Source of the DNA: Paraburkholderia haematera
Lineage (GTDB): Bacteria > Pseudomonadota > Gammaproteobacteria > Burkholderiales > Burkholderiaceae
Assembly (NCBI RefSeq): GCF_905220975.1
Contig: NZ_CAJNBK010000001.1
Span: 62,001 to 126,000 of the forward strand
Length of the DNA stretch: 64,000 bases
Direction of reading: 5' to 3'
Positions within the stretch are counted from its first letter, which is position 1; every line of letters begins with the position of its first letter. Below the pieces are notes generated by a model. The model was not told the origin of the DNA, searched no databases, and worked only from the letters and a program-made list of their open reading frames with translations. Position numbers and translations under genes: made by a program. Below are positions 37,233-47,023 of the stretch, piece after piece.

Positions 37233-38543
37233 TTAAGACGGCGTCAGTTCGAAGTGCTCGACGGCGGGCTCGATGCCATGGTCTTCGATGTTCTCAACAG
37301 TTCTCTTATCCGTCGACTTCCGGTCTCGCTGAGCGATGACATGGCGAGAAACGGAAAAGTAAGTCGCCGCTTCTCCCATGTTCATCGAGAGCAATGACTG
37401 TTCTCCCAAATCGAGCGTTTCTTCGGGCCTTGTTGCCGTCTGTCCCAAAGCATGCATGATCGTCGACGCGACGGCCCGTCCGAGCAATGGTGGAACGCTA
37501 TTGCCGATCTGCCGGAAGCCATGCCATTTGGTAACGTGCATCCTGAACCAATCGGGGTAGGAGTGTAGTCTTGCGGCTTCCCGAACCGTAAGTACTCTCG
37601 GGTACACGGGGTGAATTGGCCGTGGTGAAGTATGCGCGCCACGTGCACTGTCTGTGCCGGCGCGGAGGGTATTGCAAAGACCTTCGGGATCAAGTCGCAA
37701 AAAGCGGCTTATCTTTTCTGTCTGACCCGGAGGCGTCGCGAGAAAGCGAGCTTTCGATACCTCTGTGTGCTCGGTGATCAAGCTACACGTGAGGATGTTT
37801 GGATCGAACACTCGCCTATAGCTATAGTCGGTGTCATCTTCGGCCATGCCGCGCAGGCGACGAGCGTAAGTGGATTCGGTTATCCATCCAACGCGCACAG
37901 AATCACTGATCTGAAGTTCGGCAAATTGGTCCGCATCGGGAAGGTCGGCGATTGCTTCGCGCACCGTCGTTGCCGTAGTCTCCGGCCCGGTTGGGTACGT
38001 CGGCATCGTCTGGTCCTTGCGAGCAGCGATCAAGAACAGTCGCTGCCTTGACTGCGGCACGCCAAAGTTGGAGGCGTTCAGCACCTGATAGGGCAGCACA
38101 ACGTTGTAACCGGCGTCACCCAGCGCGTCGATGAGTTCCCTCAAAAATTGCGCGTGCTTGCCCAGCGTCAAGCCTTTGACGTTTTCGAAAACGCAATATT
38201 TGGGTTGAAGTTCATTGACCAGTCTAACGTAGTGGAACACCAACTGGTTTCGGTGGTCATCCAGCGCCCGTTTTCCAATCATCGAAAAACCTTGACACGG
38301 AGCTCCGCCGAATACTACATCGATTTCTCCGTTTTGGATGCCACTAAGCTGACGGATCTCCTCCCCTGAGAGATCGACTACGCTGGCGCAGATAGTTTTC
38401 GTCTTTGGGAAATTGTACTCGTGGGTCGCACAGTGAATCGGGTCGATCTCGACTGCTGCTGCGATGTCAAAACCTGCTTGTTCAAAACCTAGCGACAACC
38501 CGCCCGCTCCCGCGAACAGGTCGATCCCGATAGGACGCGCCAT
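37233..38543 (-). CDS. DNA (cytosine-5) methyltransferase
   Basis: 436 residues from the ATG at 38,543 behind GGTGGAGAG. All key motifs are present: I (DLFAGAGGLSLGFEQAGFD), IV with catalytic Cys83 (GGAPCQGFS), VI (ENVKG), VIII (QSRQRLFLIA), IX and X (QIGNSVPPLLG). It methylates cytosine in an unknown target. With the convergent nuclease gene and vsr it forms an apparent type II system. Confidence 0.95.
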   Translation of the reverse strand: MARPIGIDLFAGAGGLSLGFEQAGFDIAAAVEIDPIHCATHEYNFPKTKTICASVVDLSGEEIRQLSGIQNGEIDVVFGGAPCQGFSMIGKRALDDHRNQLVFHYVRLVNELQPKYCVFENVKGLTLGKHAQFLRELIDALGDAGYNVVLPYQVLNASNFGVPQSRQRLFLIAARKDQTMPTYPTGPETTATTVREAIADLPDADQFAELQISDSVRVGWITESTYARRLRGMAEDDTDYSYRRVFDPNILTCSLITEHTEVSKARFLATPPGQTEKISRFLRLDPEGLCNTLRAGTDSARGAHTSPRPIHPVYPRVLTVREAARLHSYPDWFRMHVTKWHGFRQIGNSVPPLLGRAVASTIMHALGQTATRPEETLDLGEQSLLSMNMGEAATYFSVSRHVIAQRDRKSTDKRTVENIEDHGIEPAVEHFELTPS

Positions 38544-39035
38544 AATCTCTCCACCTCGATAGTACATGCATGAATCGCCGCATTTTATCTTGCCGATCAG
38601 CCATTGTCGATCGGTTTTTTGGGGTCCGATCTATGCGGAGTGTAATCTTGGGCGCGTCCGTCTATGGCCACCGTAATTGGGTGGGTAAAAGAGGGTTTAA
38701 ATGGCCACAAGTCAAGATGTTCGGGGCACCGAAATCGATGGCGGTGTTCGTTGTATCGATCACGCTGGCGGTTCGAACGATGTCCCACCTCTTTGTGTTC
38801 GCAATGGATACACGGCAGCGTTCAAATGTGTTCGTTCCGAACTGGTGCGGCAGGTATCGACCCCGAACAGCCTTCCACGCATGGACAAAATCAACGGCGG
38901 CTTCCAGGCGCAACGGCCGTTCGGTTCGGCTTACCGAAAGCGAGGCTTGCTCCGGCGATGGGTTAGCCGGAAAGACCAGTTTCGATCGATGGCGAGTGTA
39001 TCCTTTGGGCGTTTACACTTACTTGCGGAGCGAAG
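38544..39035. other. region before the PIN pair, holds arm copy 1
   Basis: No convincing gene; open frames on both strands are shadows of a repeated sequence. The segment holds the methyltransferase promoter at the left and the first island-arm repeat from 38,693. Confidence 0.6.
38693..38870 (+). repeat. attachment-arm repeat, copy 1
   Basis: Begins GGGTTTAAATGGCCACAAG, which matches the attR arm at 43,336 with one change, then TTCGGGGCACCGAA. The similarity to copies 2 and 3 goes on for about 165 bases (shared blocks such as GTTCGAACGATGTCCCAC and GCGGCAGGTATCGACC). Confidence 0.75.
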
Positions 39036-39362
39036 ATGCAAAAGACGGTTTGGCTATCTTACGATTTGGGGGTCAAAGGTGATTACGAGGGCCTTTATAA
39101 GTGGCTTGACAACGTGGAAGCTTTCGAGTGCGGAGATAGCCTCGCGTATTTCTCGGTCGAGGTCCCAAACGGTAGAAACGTACCCGATTTCGTGGCGGAG
39201 GAACTGAACGCCAATGTCTCTTTCGGAAAAAGCGATCGCGTTTATCTGATCTGGCGAAACGATGAGGACAGCCGCAACAAGGGGCGATTCATAATCGGCA
39301 AGAGAAAGGCATCGCCTTGGGAAGGATTCGGAGACCGGGCGCAGACTCAGGACGATCAATAA
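39036..39362 (+). CDS. putative antitoxin-position protein before PIN gene
   Basis: 108 residues, no known antitoxin family. Sequence TVWLSYDLGVKGDYEGLYKWL, a strand-rich middle, and KGRFIIGKRKASPWEGFG at the C terminus. Its stop directly abuts the ATG of the PIN gene (TAAATG), so the two are translationally linked. This order suggests a toxin-antitoxin pair with an unusual antitoxin, but the protein lacks a visible DNA-binding motif. Confidence 0.65.
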   Translation: MQKTVWLSYDLGVKGDYEGLYKWLDNVEAFECGDSLAYFSVEVPNGRNVPDFVAEELNANVSFGKSDRVYLIWRNDEDSRNKGRFIIGKRKASPWEGFGDRAQTQDDQ

Positions 39363-39785
39363 ATGGCCAAGAAGGTGTTGGTAGACACGTGTTACTGGAT
39401 AGGGCTTTTCTACGAACGCGATCGGCACTACAAAGCGGCGCAAAAGCTCGAAGAATACATTAGCCGCCATAGGATATTGATACCTTGGCCGACGATGTTC
39501 GAGTTCGTCGATACTCGGCTTGCCCGGAGACGGGAGGACTCGATTCGCTTCCGGAGTTTCGTAGAAGGGGAAAATGCGGAGCTGATCAGTGATGTTCCAT
39601 ACCGCCCTGGAGCGATGGAAGGTGTTTTTGGCAACCCGCGAGGCAATTTCAGCCTTACTGACTTCATGCTACGAGCGATGATCGAAGACGTGAACCTATC
39701 GGTTAACGCGCTAGTGACCTCCAACAATAAGGACTTTTTCGATGTATGCGCCAAGTATGACGTTGAACTGCTGGGCCTCGAATAG
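39363..39785 (+). CDS. PIN-domain ribonuclease-like protein (VapC type)
   Basis: 140 residues of the PIN fold. The acidic metal site is visible: VDTCYWIGL (first Asp), FEFVDTR (Glu), LTDFMLRAM (Asp) and NNKDFF near the C terminus. PIN toxins cleave RNA, often tRNA. Linked to the preceding gene without a gap. Confidence 0.78.
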   Translation: MAKKVLVDTCYWIGLFYERDRHYKAAQKLEEYISRHRILIPWPTMFEFVDTRLARRREDSIRFRSFVEGENAELISDVPYRPGAMEGVFGNPRGNFSLTDFMLRAMIEDVNLSVNALVTSNNKDFFDVCAKYDVELLGLE

Positions 39786-40058
39786 CTGCATTTAAACCTC
39801 GATCCAGCGCTTTCTCTGAGTTGGCCTACAGAGTAAATGAATCGCCCCACGATTTATGTAATGCGCGAGTGACCGCTAAATGCCGCGATAGCGACAATCG
39901 AATGTCTCACCGGCGAAGTGGGTGAGCGTCGCTTCTTGGCCGACAGTCGCCGATTGCGGGAAGGAGAACTCATTTGGCGCCTATTTGTAGTGAGGCCATC
40001 AGTTGGTCGCATGAGCGACCACGAGCAAACAGACGCCAGGCTAGCTCGGTTACAAATA

Positions 40059-40230
40059 GGGTTTAATTGGCCACAAGTCAAAACATTCGGCGCACCGAAG
40101 AACGCCGCTGACTCGTTGCATTGATCCGGCCAGCTGTTCGAACAACATCCCCCGCTTGCGTTCGCTATGAATGGTCGTTCGCATTCGAAATGTATTCGTT
40201 AGGAACGGACGAGCGGCAGATCTCGACCCA
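40059..40230 (+). repeat. attachment-arm repeat, copy 2
   Basis: Begins GGGTTTAATTGGCCACAAG, identical to the attR arm over 19 bases, then TTCGGCGCACCGAAG. The flank shares GTTCGCATTCGAAA and GCGGCAGATCTCGACC with the other copies. The surrounding 39,786-40,428 holds no convincing gene. Confidence 0.8.
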
Positions 40231-40428
40231 GATTGCTCCGTAACGGACGTCAACCCGAAGATGGAGCCGTTGTGACTCATTGATGCCGATAGGATCGCGA
40301 GGCGATGGCGCAACAGGGCAGGGCCCCAATCATTGCCTCGTAAAGCGGCCAAATGAGCTCCAGTAATCCAGCGCGAGCCGCCGTCTTCGAGCGACGCTGG
40401 GCTCGCGTGCGTCAATGCCGGGTGCCCT

Positions 40429-41094
40429 CTAGGCTTCGATCGTGATTTTGATGCTGTCCGGCGAGACTCCGAAAGTCTCCGCCAAGCGGCGCTTCGCCTC
40501 AGTGATAGTGAGGGGCGCTTCGGACTTTTCCTCGGGCTGCGCTGCATCTACCGCAAGCTCCTCCTCTTCCGAAGTCGCGGATGCACGGAACTCGGCAGAG
40601 AGTGGGACTTGTGCGATCGGCGGATACATGAGGCCAATGCCACCGCCGACATGACTAGGCGGATGTGCGGCCTCTTTTTGGTAAAGACCAACCCACACAC
40701 CGCGGCCAATGGGAATCCTGTGACCTGCTTTCATCCGAGCAGCATAGCTGCGGTCGAAGCGGGCTCGCACCTCCTCGGCGTCGAGAAAGTGAACGTTGGC
40801 GTTCTGTGGGTTGTGCCGGTCATCGACAGACACTGCCACCACGGCATCCACGTCCGAGAGGGTCACCCACCGCTTGTCCTCGCGGTCGCGCGGGAATGCG
40901 ATATAGGTGTCCTGCGTCGTCCGGATGCTGACCAGCTTGCTCTCGTTCCCGCGCGTAATTCGCCGCACGCTTCCCGCTCCGGCGCCAGGCACGGAATTTA
41001 CCTCCCACCCTTCCTTCCGCAACGACTCTTCCCCAATACGAAAAAGAGTTGTCTTCGTCGAGAATTTTTCCGGCGTTTGGTAGACGTTTGTCAT
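40429..41094 (-). CDS. hypothetical protein
   Basis: 221 residues from the ATG at 41,094 behind GGGAAG (the frame is open further up, without family-like sequence). The first 110 residues resemble a small nuclease-like or sensor fold with SKLVSIRTTQDTYIAFPR, the middle has RSYAARMKAGHRIP, and the C terminus ends in a short helical domain after an acidic linker. No family recognised. It is the only gene between arm copies 2 and 3. Confidence 0.6.
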   Translation of the reverse strand: MTNVYQTPEKFSTKTTLFRIGEESLRKEGWEVNSVPGAGAGSVRRITRGNESKLVSIRTTQDTYIAFPRDREDKRWVTLSDVDAVVAVSVDDRHNPQNANVHFLDAEEVRARFDRSYAARMKAGHRIPIGRGVWVGLYQKEAAHPPSHVGGGIGLMYPPIAQVPLSAEFRASATSEEEELAVDAAQPEEKSEAPLTITEAKRRLAETFGVSPDSIKITIEA

Positions 41095-41349
41095 TTCTTC
41101 CCCGTTCCTTTTCGTATGCGTAGAAATAAGTGTAGCACGTCCATAGAAAAATGCAGGAAAGGAATTTATGTCTAGATTCTTTCTCTCCTTTTCCTCGGAG
41201 ACGGGCCAACTGATGAGTACCAACGATCTCACTATCCATGTCGGTCGACCGCGTTTGGCCGTACTCGCTCGAATCGGCTAGTCCGGTTAGTCGGATTGGT
41301 GCGAACATCCCGGCAGCAAGATCGGGATCAGGGCAAAGTTGGTGCGATT

Positions 41350-41515
41350 GGGTTTAATTGGCTACGGGTTAAGAGTGTTCGGCGTGCCAAGATTCGACAC
41401 GCAAACTCATTGAATCGCTGTGACCGACGAACGATGTCCACACGCATTCGTATGAGTGCACGTTCGCATTCGAAACACACTCGGGATCGATAAGCGACAG
41501 ATTTCGACCTGAGCT
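41350..41515 (+). repeat. attachment-arm repeat, copy 3
   Basis: Begins GGGTTTAATTGGCTACGGG, the most diverged arm, then GTTCGGCGTGCCAAG. The downstream block GTTCGCATTCGAAACACACT and GCGACAGATTTCGACCTG aligns to copies 1 and 2. The region 41,095-41,720 has no convincing gene. Confidence 0.75.
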
Positions 41516-41720
41516 GCCTCTCAGGACGTATCGAATCATGTGCCCGCTTTCGGATGTTCGGGAGACATCAGGACGATGACATCAGTCGTCAGCTACAGGT
41601 CACGGTAGGTGTCCATCATGGTTTTCATGTTGTCGATGCATGGTAGGCGAACACCGCGCAGATTGACGAGGAGAAAATAGTTGCTCCCGTGTCTTGCCAC
41701 AGTCCATCAGGGAGCCTCTT

Positions 41721-42941
41721 ATGGGATATATGTTCACGCGGCAGCAGCTCTACGACCTGGTCTGGGCCGGGCCGATGACGACGCAGGCGAAGTCACTGGG
41801 CATTTCTGGTGTTGGGCTTGCAAAGGCGTGCCGACGCAGCAACATTCCGGTTCCGCCCCGCGGCTACTGGGCGAGGCTGGCCGCAGGTCAGCGTGTCGCG
41901 CGCACGCCGCTACCGCGACGCGGGCCTGGCATGTCGGACCACGTCACGGTAGGCGCCGGGCGGCCGCAGGCATTCCAGCCGGAGCGTGATGAGGGGCATC
42001 TCTGCAGTCGAGACGCTGACGTCAGCGTGAGGGAGGAGCTGCCCCCCACTCCGCCGGTCCATGACGAAACACTGGACGAAGTCGAAGCGCGGATCCGTCG
42101 CGCGCTGCCAACGAAGTTCCGCTTCGCGCGCACGCTGGAAAGTGCGCACCCCCAGATCGCACGGTTGCTGCGGGAAGACGACGAGCGCCGCGACGCGATT
42201 ACGAGAAACCGCTTCGCGTGGGACAAGCCCCGTTTCGAAAGCCGCTTCGAACAGCGGCGCCTCGTGTTCCTGAGCAACCTGTTCACATTGCTTGGGCGGC
42301 TCGACGCGCAGGGTTTCGCGCGGGGGCATGATGGCCGCGAGGTGAACGCGCATGTCGGTGATCAGTACGTCAAATTCCGGGTAGAAATGCTGGCCGTGCT
42401 GCGACCGCGCACCCGGACAGCCAGCACAAAAAAGGAATCGATGGCGGTCGAGGTCGAAGTCGCCCGCTGGCAGCATGGCGAACCCGAAGAAAAGCTGTTC
42501 TGGCGTGATGACGAAGAGGGCAAACTGGAAGACCGTCTGCGGGAAATTGGCGTTGCGATCGTGCTGGCCGGCGAGCGGCAGTATCGGAAATCGCGGGCGT
42601 TTTCATATTGGATGAACAGGCACAGCTTTGACGAGAGGGTCGACAAAGCCCGCCGGGCACGCGACGAAGCTCAACGACTCGAACGCGAAGCGCGCCTGCA
42701 GACCGAGCGCGACCAGATCACCCGGCTTCTTGAGCAGATCAGCGCGCGCCAGCAGGCTCAGCAGATTCGTGCATATGTCGATGAAGTCCTGTCGTCGCCG
42801 ACGGCAATGGCAACGCGTGCATTTGACGGCGATCGTAATGAATGGGCGAGTTGGGCACTCGCTGTGGCGTCCAAACTTGACCCGCTCGCTACATCCACTC
42901 CGGAGTACGGTGCGACGCCTGGTTTCAGCCCTACCCTCTAA
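41721..42941 (+). CDS. conserved hypothetical protein with N-terminal HTH-like motif
   Basis: 406 residues from the ATG behind CAGGGA. The N terminus (YDLVWAGPMTTQAKSLGISG, then VGLAKACRR and PVPPRGYWARLAAG) is a conserved motif that I recall from many proteobacterial hypothetical proteins and that looks like a helix-turn-helix. The rest has a coiled coil (about 310-365). Function unknown. It lies in the segment between arm copy 3 and attR. Confidence 0.65.
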   Translation: MGYMFTRQQLYDLVWAGPMTTQAKSLGISGVGLAKACRRSNIPVPPRGYWARLAAGQRVARTPLPRRGPGMSDHVTVGAGRPQAFQPERDEGHLCSRDADVSVREELPPTPPVHDETLDEVEARIRRALPTKFRFARTLESAHPQIARLLREDDERRDAITRNRFAWDKPRFESRFEQRRLVFLSNLFTLLGRLDAQGFARGHDGREVNAHVGDQYVKFRVEMLAVLRPRTRTASTKKESMAVEVEVARWQHGEPEEKLFWRDDEEGKLEDRLREIGVAIVLAGERQYRKSRAFSYWMNRHSFDERVDKARRARDEAQRLEREARLQTERDQITRLLEQISARQQAQQIRAYVDEVLSSPTAMATRAFDGDRNEWASWALAVASKLDPLATSTPEYGATPGFSPTL

Positions 42942-43077
42942 TGGGGTGGAAGCACCTCTGTCAATGCAGACGCGAGCCTAGCTAAAAAAATCTTGTCAGA
43001 AAAGAAGTGTTTTCTCGCCTATGTCGGCACCCGGTGCCCCAAACCGGCCACACCTAGTGTGCCAAAACCTGCTTCAG

Positions 43078-43119
43078 AAAAAAACAACGCACTACGGCGC
43101 AAGACGTAGTGCGTTGTTT
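43078..43119 (-). terminator. Rho-independent terminator of the tRNA gene
   Basis: A perfect 15-base stem (AAACAACGCACTACG / CGTAGTGCGTTGTTT) with an eight-base loop, followed in the minus direction by T residues. It starts 14 bases after the tRNA 3' end. Confidence 0.85.
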
Positions 43120-43133
43120 CTAAAGCAGATTCG

Positions 43134-43209
<76 letters not shown>

Positions 43210-43335
43210 AACGTTGAACCAAGTCTATCACAGGCGATTTTTAGGGGGCAATTCGTAATGGCTAACGGCGACGCGTCGGAATTGGTGTCGACATACCAGG
43301 GGACGAACTCAGAAGTCCGGCGAATCCCTTGTGAC

Positions 43336-43375
43336 GGGTTTAATTGGCCACAAGGTAAGACGTGGTGTCCGCCGG
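43336..43375. other. attR junction of the island
   Basis: Island arm GGGTTTAATTGGCC (43,336-43,349), then ACAAGGT, then the shared AAG (43,357-43,359), then comM sequence ACGTGGTGTCC. Joined to attL this gives an attP whose two arms are inverted copies with one mismatch. Confidence 0.8.
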
Positions 43376-44105
43376 CCGCGGCGACTTCAAGTGCGCGGCG
43401 CGCGCCGCGCTGGCCGATCACGTCGGTCATGTCAGCAATGGCGGCGGGTGCGTTCTCGCCAAGGTCGGGTGCCGCGACCGGGTAGAGTCGCGCGTCAGGC
43501 GCTCCCGCAAGATGCGCGCAAAGCGACGGCAGATCGGCGGCGCCGTAGACATCGACACCCGGCACGAGCGCGGCCTCGGCTGAACTTGCCGCAGGCAGAT
43601 AGAGCTGCGGCGTGTGCTGAATGCACCCTCCGGGCGTCGTCTGCTCGCCGGACGTATTGAAAGTTGAACTACAAGCAGAAGCGCCGACCGAGCCACCGTG
43701 AGAAGCACGACTGCGCGCCGTTCCGCACGCCATCGCGAAAGCCCCGCGCATTGGCCGCAGCGCCCCGGTCAGTGACAGCTCACCGGCGAATTCACGGTGC
43801 AGCAACGATTCCGGCGGAATCTGCCCGCTCGCCGCCAGAATGCCTAAAGCAATCGGCAGATCGAAGCGGCCGGACTCCTTCGGCAAATCGGCCGGCGCGA
43901 GGTTGACGGTAATACGCCGCACGGGGAAATCGAAGCTGCAGTTCTGCAGCGCCGCGCGCACGCGCTCGCGGCTTTCGCGCACTTCCAGATCGGGAAGGCC
44001 GACAATCGAAAAAGAGGGTAATCCGTTCGCGAGGTGAACCTCGACGGTTACTTCGGGCGCGCGGCCAGAGGCCGGCGCGCGACTGCGCACCACGGCAAGC
44101 GACAT
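43360..44105 (-). pseudogene. comM: comM 5' part (N-terminal half), split by island
   Basis: Encodes residues 1 to about 248 of ComM, from its ATG to EVAAAGGHHVL, just before the Walker A segment that lies at the left end of the island. The N-terminal Lon-like domain is clear (VEVHLANGLPSFSIVGLPD, LAPADLPKESGRFDLPIALG). The open frame runs another 53 codons into island DNA to a stop at 43,200. A linker of about 20 extra residues (GTARSRASHGGSVGAS...) follows FAMAC and is unusual for the family. Confidence 0.93.
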
Positions 44106-44226
44106 GTTTTCTCCCGTCGGACGGCGCGCCGAGGGCGCGCGCGAGTCCCCTAAAACGCTGATGACGTCACGGCTCGCTTGCCAGTGATGAGCAGCACTGC
44201 GCAGCTAAGGCGCTGCGAGCAAATCC

Positions 44227-44484
44227 TTAAGACGTTTGCGTGGTGACCGGCAGCTTCTGCTCGAGCTCGGCGACGCGGCGCTCCAGCTCTTCGAGGCGCG
44301 CACGGGTGCGCACCAGCACCTGGGTCTGCGTATCGAATTCCTCACGCGTGACCAGGTCGAGCTTCGAGAAGCCCTGCGACAGCATGGCTTTCACGTTGCG
44401 TTCGACATCTTTGGCCGGCGAGTTCTTGAACAGCTCGCTCATGCGGGCCTGAAAATCGTTAAAGACGTCGTTCGGTTGTTTCAT
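44227..44484 (-). CDS. ubiK: UbiK-like accessory factor (BMFP domain)
   Basis: 85 residues, an all-helical coiled-coil protein of the BMFP/YqiC family: NDVFNDFQARMSELFKNSP, KAMLSQGFSKLDLVTREEFD, then a leucine-zipper-like helix LEELERRVAELEQKL. The enterobacterial member assists ubiquinone synthesis under air. I chose the ATG at 44,484; an upstream in-frame ATG at 44,505 adds seven atypical residues. Confidence 0.85.
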   Translation of the reverse strand: MKQPNDVFNDFQARMSELFKNSPAKDVERNVKAMLSQGFSKLDLVTREEFDTQTQVLVRTRARLEELERRVAELEQKLPVTTQTS

Positions 44485-44498
44485 GGCGTTTCCTTTGG

Positions 44499-44515
44499 TG
44501 CACAAAAAATGTGCA
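44499..44515. promoter_or_regulatory. NtrC-type binding site before glnK
   Basis: TGCACAAAAAATGTGCA is a 17-base palindrome matching the NtrC consensus TGCAC-N7-GTGCA. It lies 247 bases before the glnK sigma-54 promoter, a normal enhancer distance. The rest of 44,506-44,881 holds no gene. Confidence 0.75.
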
Positions 44516-44745
44516 TGTTTCGTTGCGTCTGTGCTTTGTCACGTGGAATGGGCCGTCTTGGTGCATGACCGGTTGCCTGCCGCTGCCGCATGAGCCCGTT
44601 TGGTGCGCGCTCAAACGTTAAAAGCCTTCGAACACTCTAGCAACGATCCATGCGCCGCGCCAGCATGCCCCGCCAACGTTGGCCATCCGGCCAGGGGCGC
44701 TTGCGCCCCTTTTGCAACGCGCCCCAGGCGAAGTCTGACACAACA

Positions 44746-44761
44746 TGGCACGCGAGTTGCT
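44746..44761 (+). promoter_or_regulatory. sigma-54 promoter of glnK-amtB
   Basis: TGGCACGCGAGTTGCT matches the -24/-12 consensus at every conserved position, 120 bases before glnK. With the upstream NtrC site this indicates induction under nitrogen limitation. Confidence 0.9.
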
Positions 44762-44869
44762 GTTACTGCCCCGCGCGCACTGCCGGCGGCTTTTTACCGG
44801 CAGCGAAACGAGACCACTCGAGCGGGTTACGGGTACGCGAACAGGTTACGCAACGGGTTACGCAACTAA

Positions 44870-45220
<351 letters not shown>

Positions 45221-45263
45221 TACCAAAAGATAGCGACACAGATAGCGACAAGAGGAAACGAAG

Positions 45264-46781
45264 ATGCGCAAATTATTGATGTCCATGCTGATGGCCGGTT
45301 CGCTGCTCGCGGGCGGTATCGGCGCCGCCCTCGCGGACGACGCTTCCGCCCCCGCAGCCGCCTCGGCAGCTGCTTCCGATACGACGGCGAGCGCGCCGGC
45401 ACCGGACGCCTCGGCAGCCCCTGCTGCCGCCGCGGCGTCGGCACCGGCCGCTGACGCGTCCGCCGCACCGGCCGCCAGCGCCGCAGCCGCACCTGATGCA
45501 TCGGCCGCATCCGCTGCCGCCGCACCGGCAGCGCCGACCGCGCCGTTCTCGGTCGATTCGTCGAAGATCAATTCGGGCGACACCGCCTGGATGCTGACCT
45601 CCACCGCGCTCGTGCTGTTCATGACGATCCCGGGTCTGGCGCTGTTCTACGGCGGCATGGTCCGCAAGAAGAGCGTGCTCGCGATCCTGATGCAAAGTTT
45701 CGCGATCACCTGCCTCGTGTCGATCATCTGGGTTGTGATCGGCTACAGCCTCGCCTTCACGCCGGGCGGTTCGTTCATCGGTGGTTTGTCGCGCTTCTTC
45801 ATGCAAGGCATGAACTACATCCACGGCGACAAGGCCACGACGCTGACCGTCAGCCACCTCGCGCCGACGATCCCGGAAACCGTCTACGTCGTTTATCAGA
45901 TGACGTTCGCGATCATTACTCCGGCACTGATCACGGGTGCGTTTGCAGATCGTATGAAGTTCTCGGCGATGCTGGTGTTCATGACGCTGTGGTCGATCAT
46001 CGTCTACTCGCCGATCGCGCACATGGTCTGGGAACCGACCGGCTGGCTGGCTAGCGCAGGCATCCTCGACTTCGCGGGCGGCACGGTGGTGCACATCAAC
46101 GCCGGTATCGCGGCGCTGGTCTGCGCACTGGTGCTCGGCAAGCGTGTCGGCTACGGCAAGGAAGCGATGGCGCCGCACAACCTGACGCTCACGCTGATCG
46201 GTGGCGCCATGCTGTGGGTAGGCTGGTTCGGCTTCAACGCGGGTTCGGCGGTGGCGGCAGACGGCCGTGCCGGTTTCGCGATGTTCGCAACGCAAGTGGC
46301 AACCGCAGCGGCAGCACTCGCATGGATGTTCGCCGAATGGGCAACCAAGGGTAAGCCGTCGGTACTCGGTATCGTGTCGGGTGCCGTGGCAGGTCTGGTG
46401 GCGATTACGCCGGCTTCGGGCTTCGTCGGTATGACGGGTTCGCTCGTGATCGGCATCGCGGCAGGCGTGATCTGCTACTGGTCGGCAACGTGGCTCAAGC
46501 ACAAGCTCGGTTACGACGACTCGCTCGACGCGTTCGGCGTGCACTGCATCGGCGGTATCGTGGGTGCGCTGCTGACCGGCGTGTTCGCGGTCAAGGACAT
46601 CGGCGGCGCCGACGGCAGCGTGATCCTGCAAGCCAAGGGCGTGCTGACGACGCTGATCTACAGCGGCGTGGTGAGCTACATCCTGCTGAAGGTCATCGAC
46701 ATGGTGATGGGCATCCGCGTGACGGAAGAAGAGGAACGCGAAGGCCTGGACGTGAGCCTGCACGGCGAACACGTCGAATAA
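45264..46781 (+). CDS. amtB: ammonium transporter AmtB
   Basis: 505 residues. A signal peptide is followed by an Ala/Pro/Ser-rich stretch of about 65 residues, then the Amt core with eleven predicted membrane helices (for example DTAWMLTSTALVLFMTIPGL, then GGTVVHINAGIAALVCALVL, then FGVHCIGGIVGALLTGVFA). The paired histidines of the pore lie in VVHINAG and GVHCIGG. The Ala-rich periplasmic extension is seen in some beta-proteobacterial Amt proteins. It forms an operon with glnK (43-base gap). Confidence 0.95.
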   Translation: MRKLLMSMLMAGSLLAGGIGAALADDASAPAAASAAASDTTASAPAPDASAAPAAAAASAPAADASAAPAASAAAAPDASAASAAAAPAAPTAPFSVDSSKINSGDTAWMLTSTALVLFMTIPGLALFYGGMVRKKSVLAILMQSFAITCLVSIIWVVIGYSLAFTPGGSFIGGLSRFFMQGMNYIHGDKATTLTVSHLAPTIPETVYVVYQMTFAIITPALITGAFADRMKFSAMLVFMTLWSIIVYSPIAHMVWEPTGWLASAGILDFAGGTVVHINAGIAALVCALVLGKRVGYGKEAMAPHNLTLTLIGGAMLWVGWFGFNAGSAVAADGRAGFAMFATQVATAAAALAWMFAEWATKGKPSVLGIVSGAVAGLVAITPASGFVGMTGSLVIGIAAGVICYWSATWLKHKLGYDDSLDAFGVHCIGGIVGALLTGVFAVKDIGGADGSVILQAKGVLTTLIYSGVVSYILLKVIDMVMGIRVTEEEEREGLDVSLHGEHVE

Positions 46782-46842
46782 GGACCGTTTCGTCACCGCA
46801 AGCTCCAGGGCTTGCGGATCAGAATCAAGCGCAGCGACTTTG

Positions 46843-46867
46843 GCCCGCCTTCATGGCGGGCTTTTTT
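46843..46867 (+). terminator. Rho-independent terminator after amtB
   Basis: GCCCGCC and GGCGGGC pair around TTCAT, followed by six T residues, 62 bases past the amtB stop. Confidence 0.92.
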
Positions 46868-47023
46868 CTTGGCGCGTATCTTGTATCTTGTAAACAGCAG
46901 TTTTCTCCGCCTATCATGGCGATAGCGAGAATGCATTCGTATCGGCTTGCGAATGGAGAAACCGTCCCCAAATGGACAAAGCATTTGCTCTACAATCTTT
47001 TTTCTCCAGTCTGCGAGTGATCA

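Noticed and set aside
38570-39207. Overlapping open frames of 100-170 codons
   Set aside because: They lie in the arm-repeat copy, differ in all frames, and lack ribosome binding sites.
45273-46796. 507-codon open frame antisense to amtB
   Set aside because: His/Arg/Cys-rich shadow frame; amtB is unambiguous.
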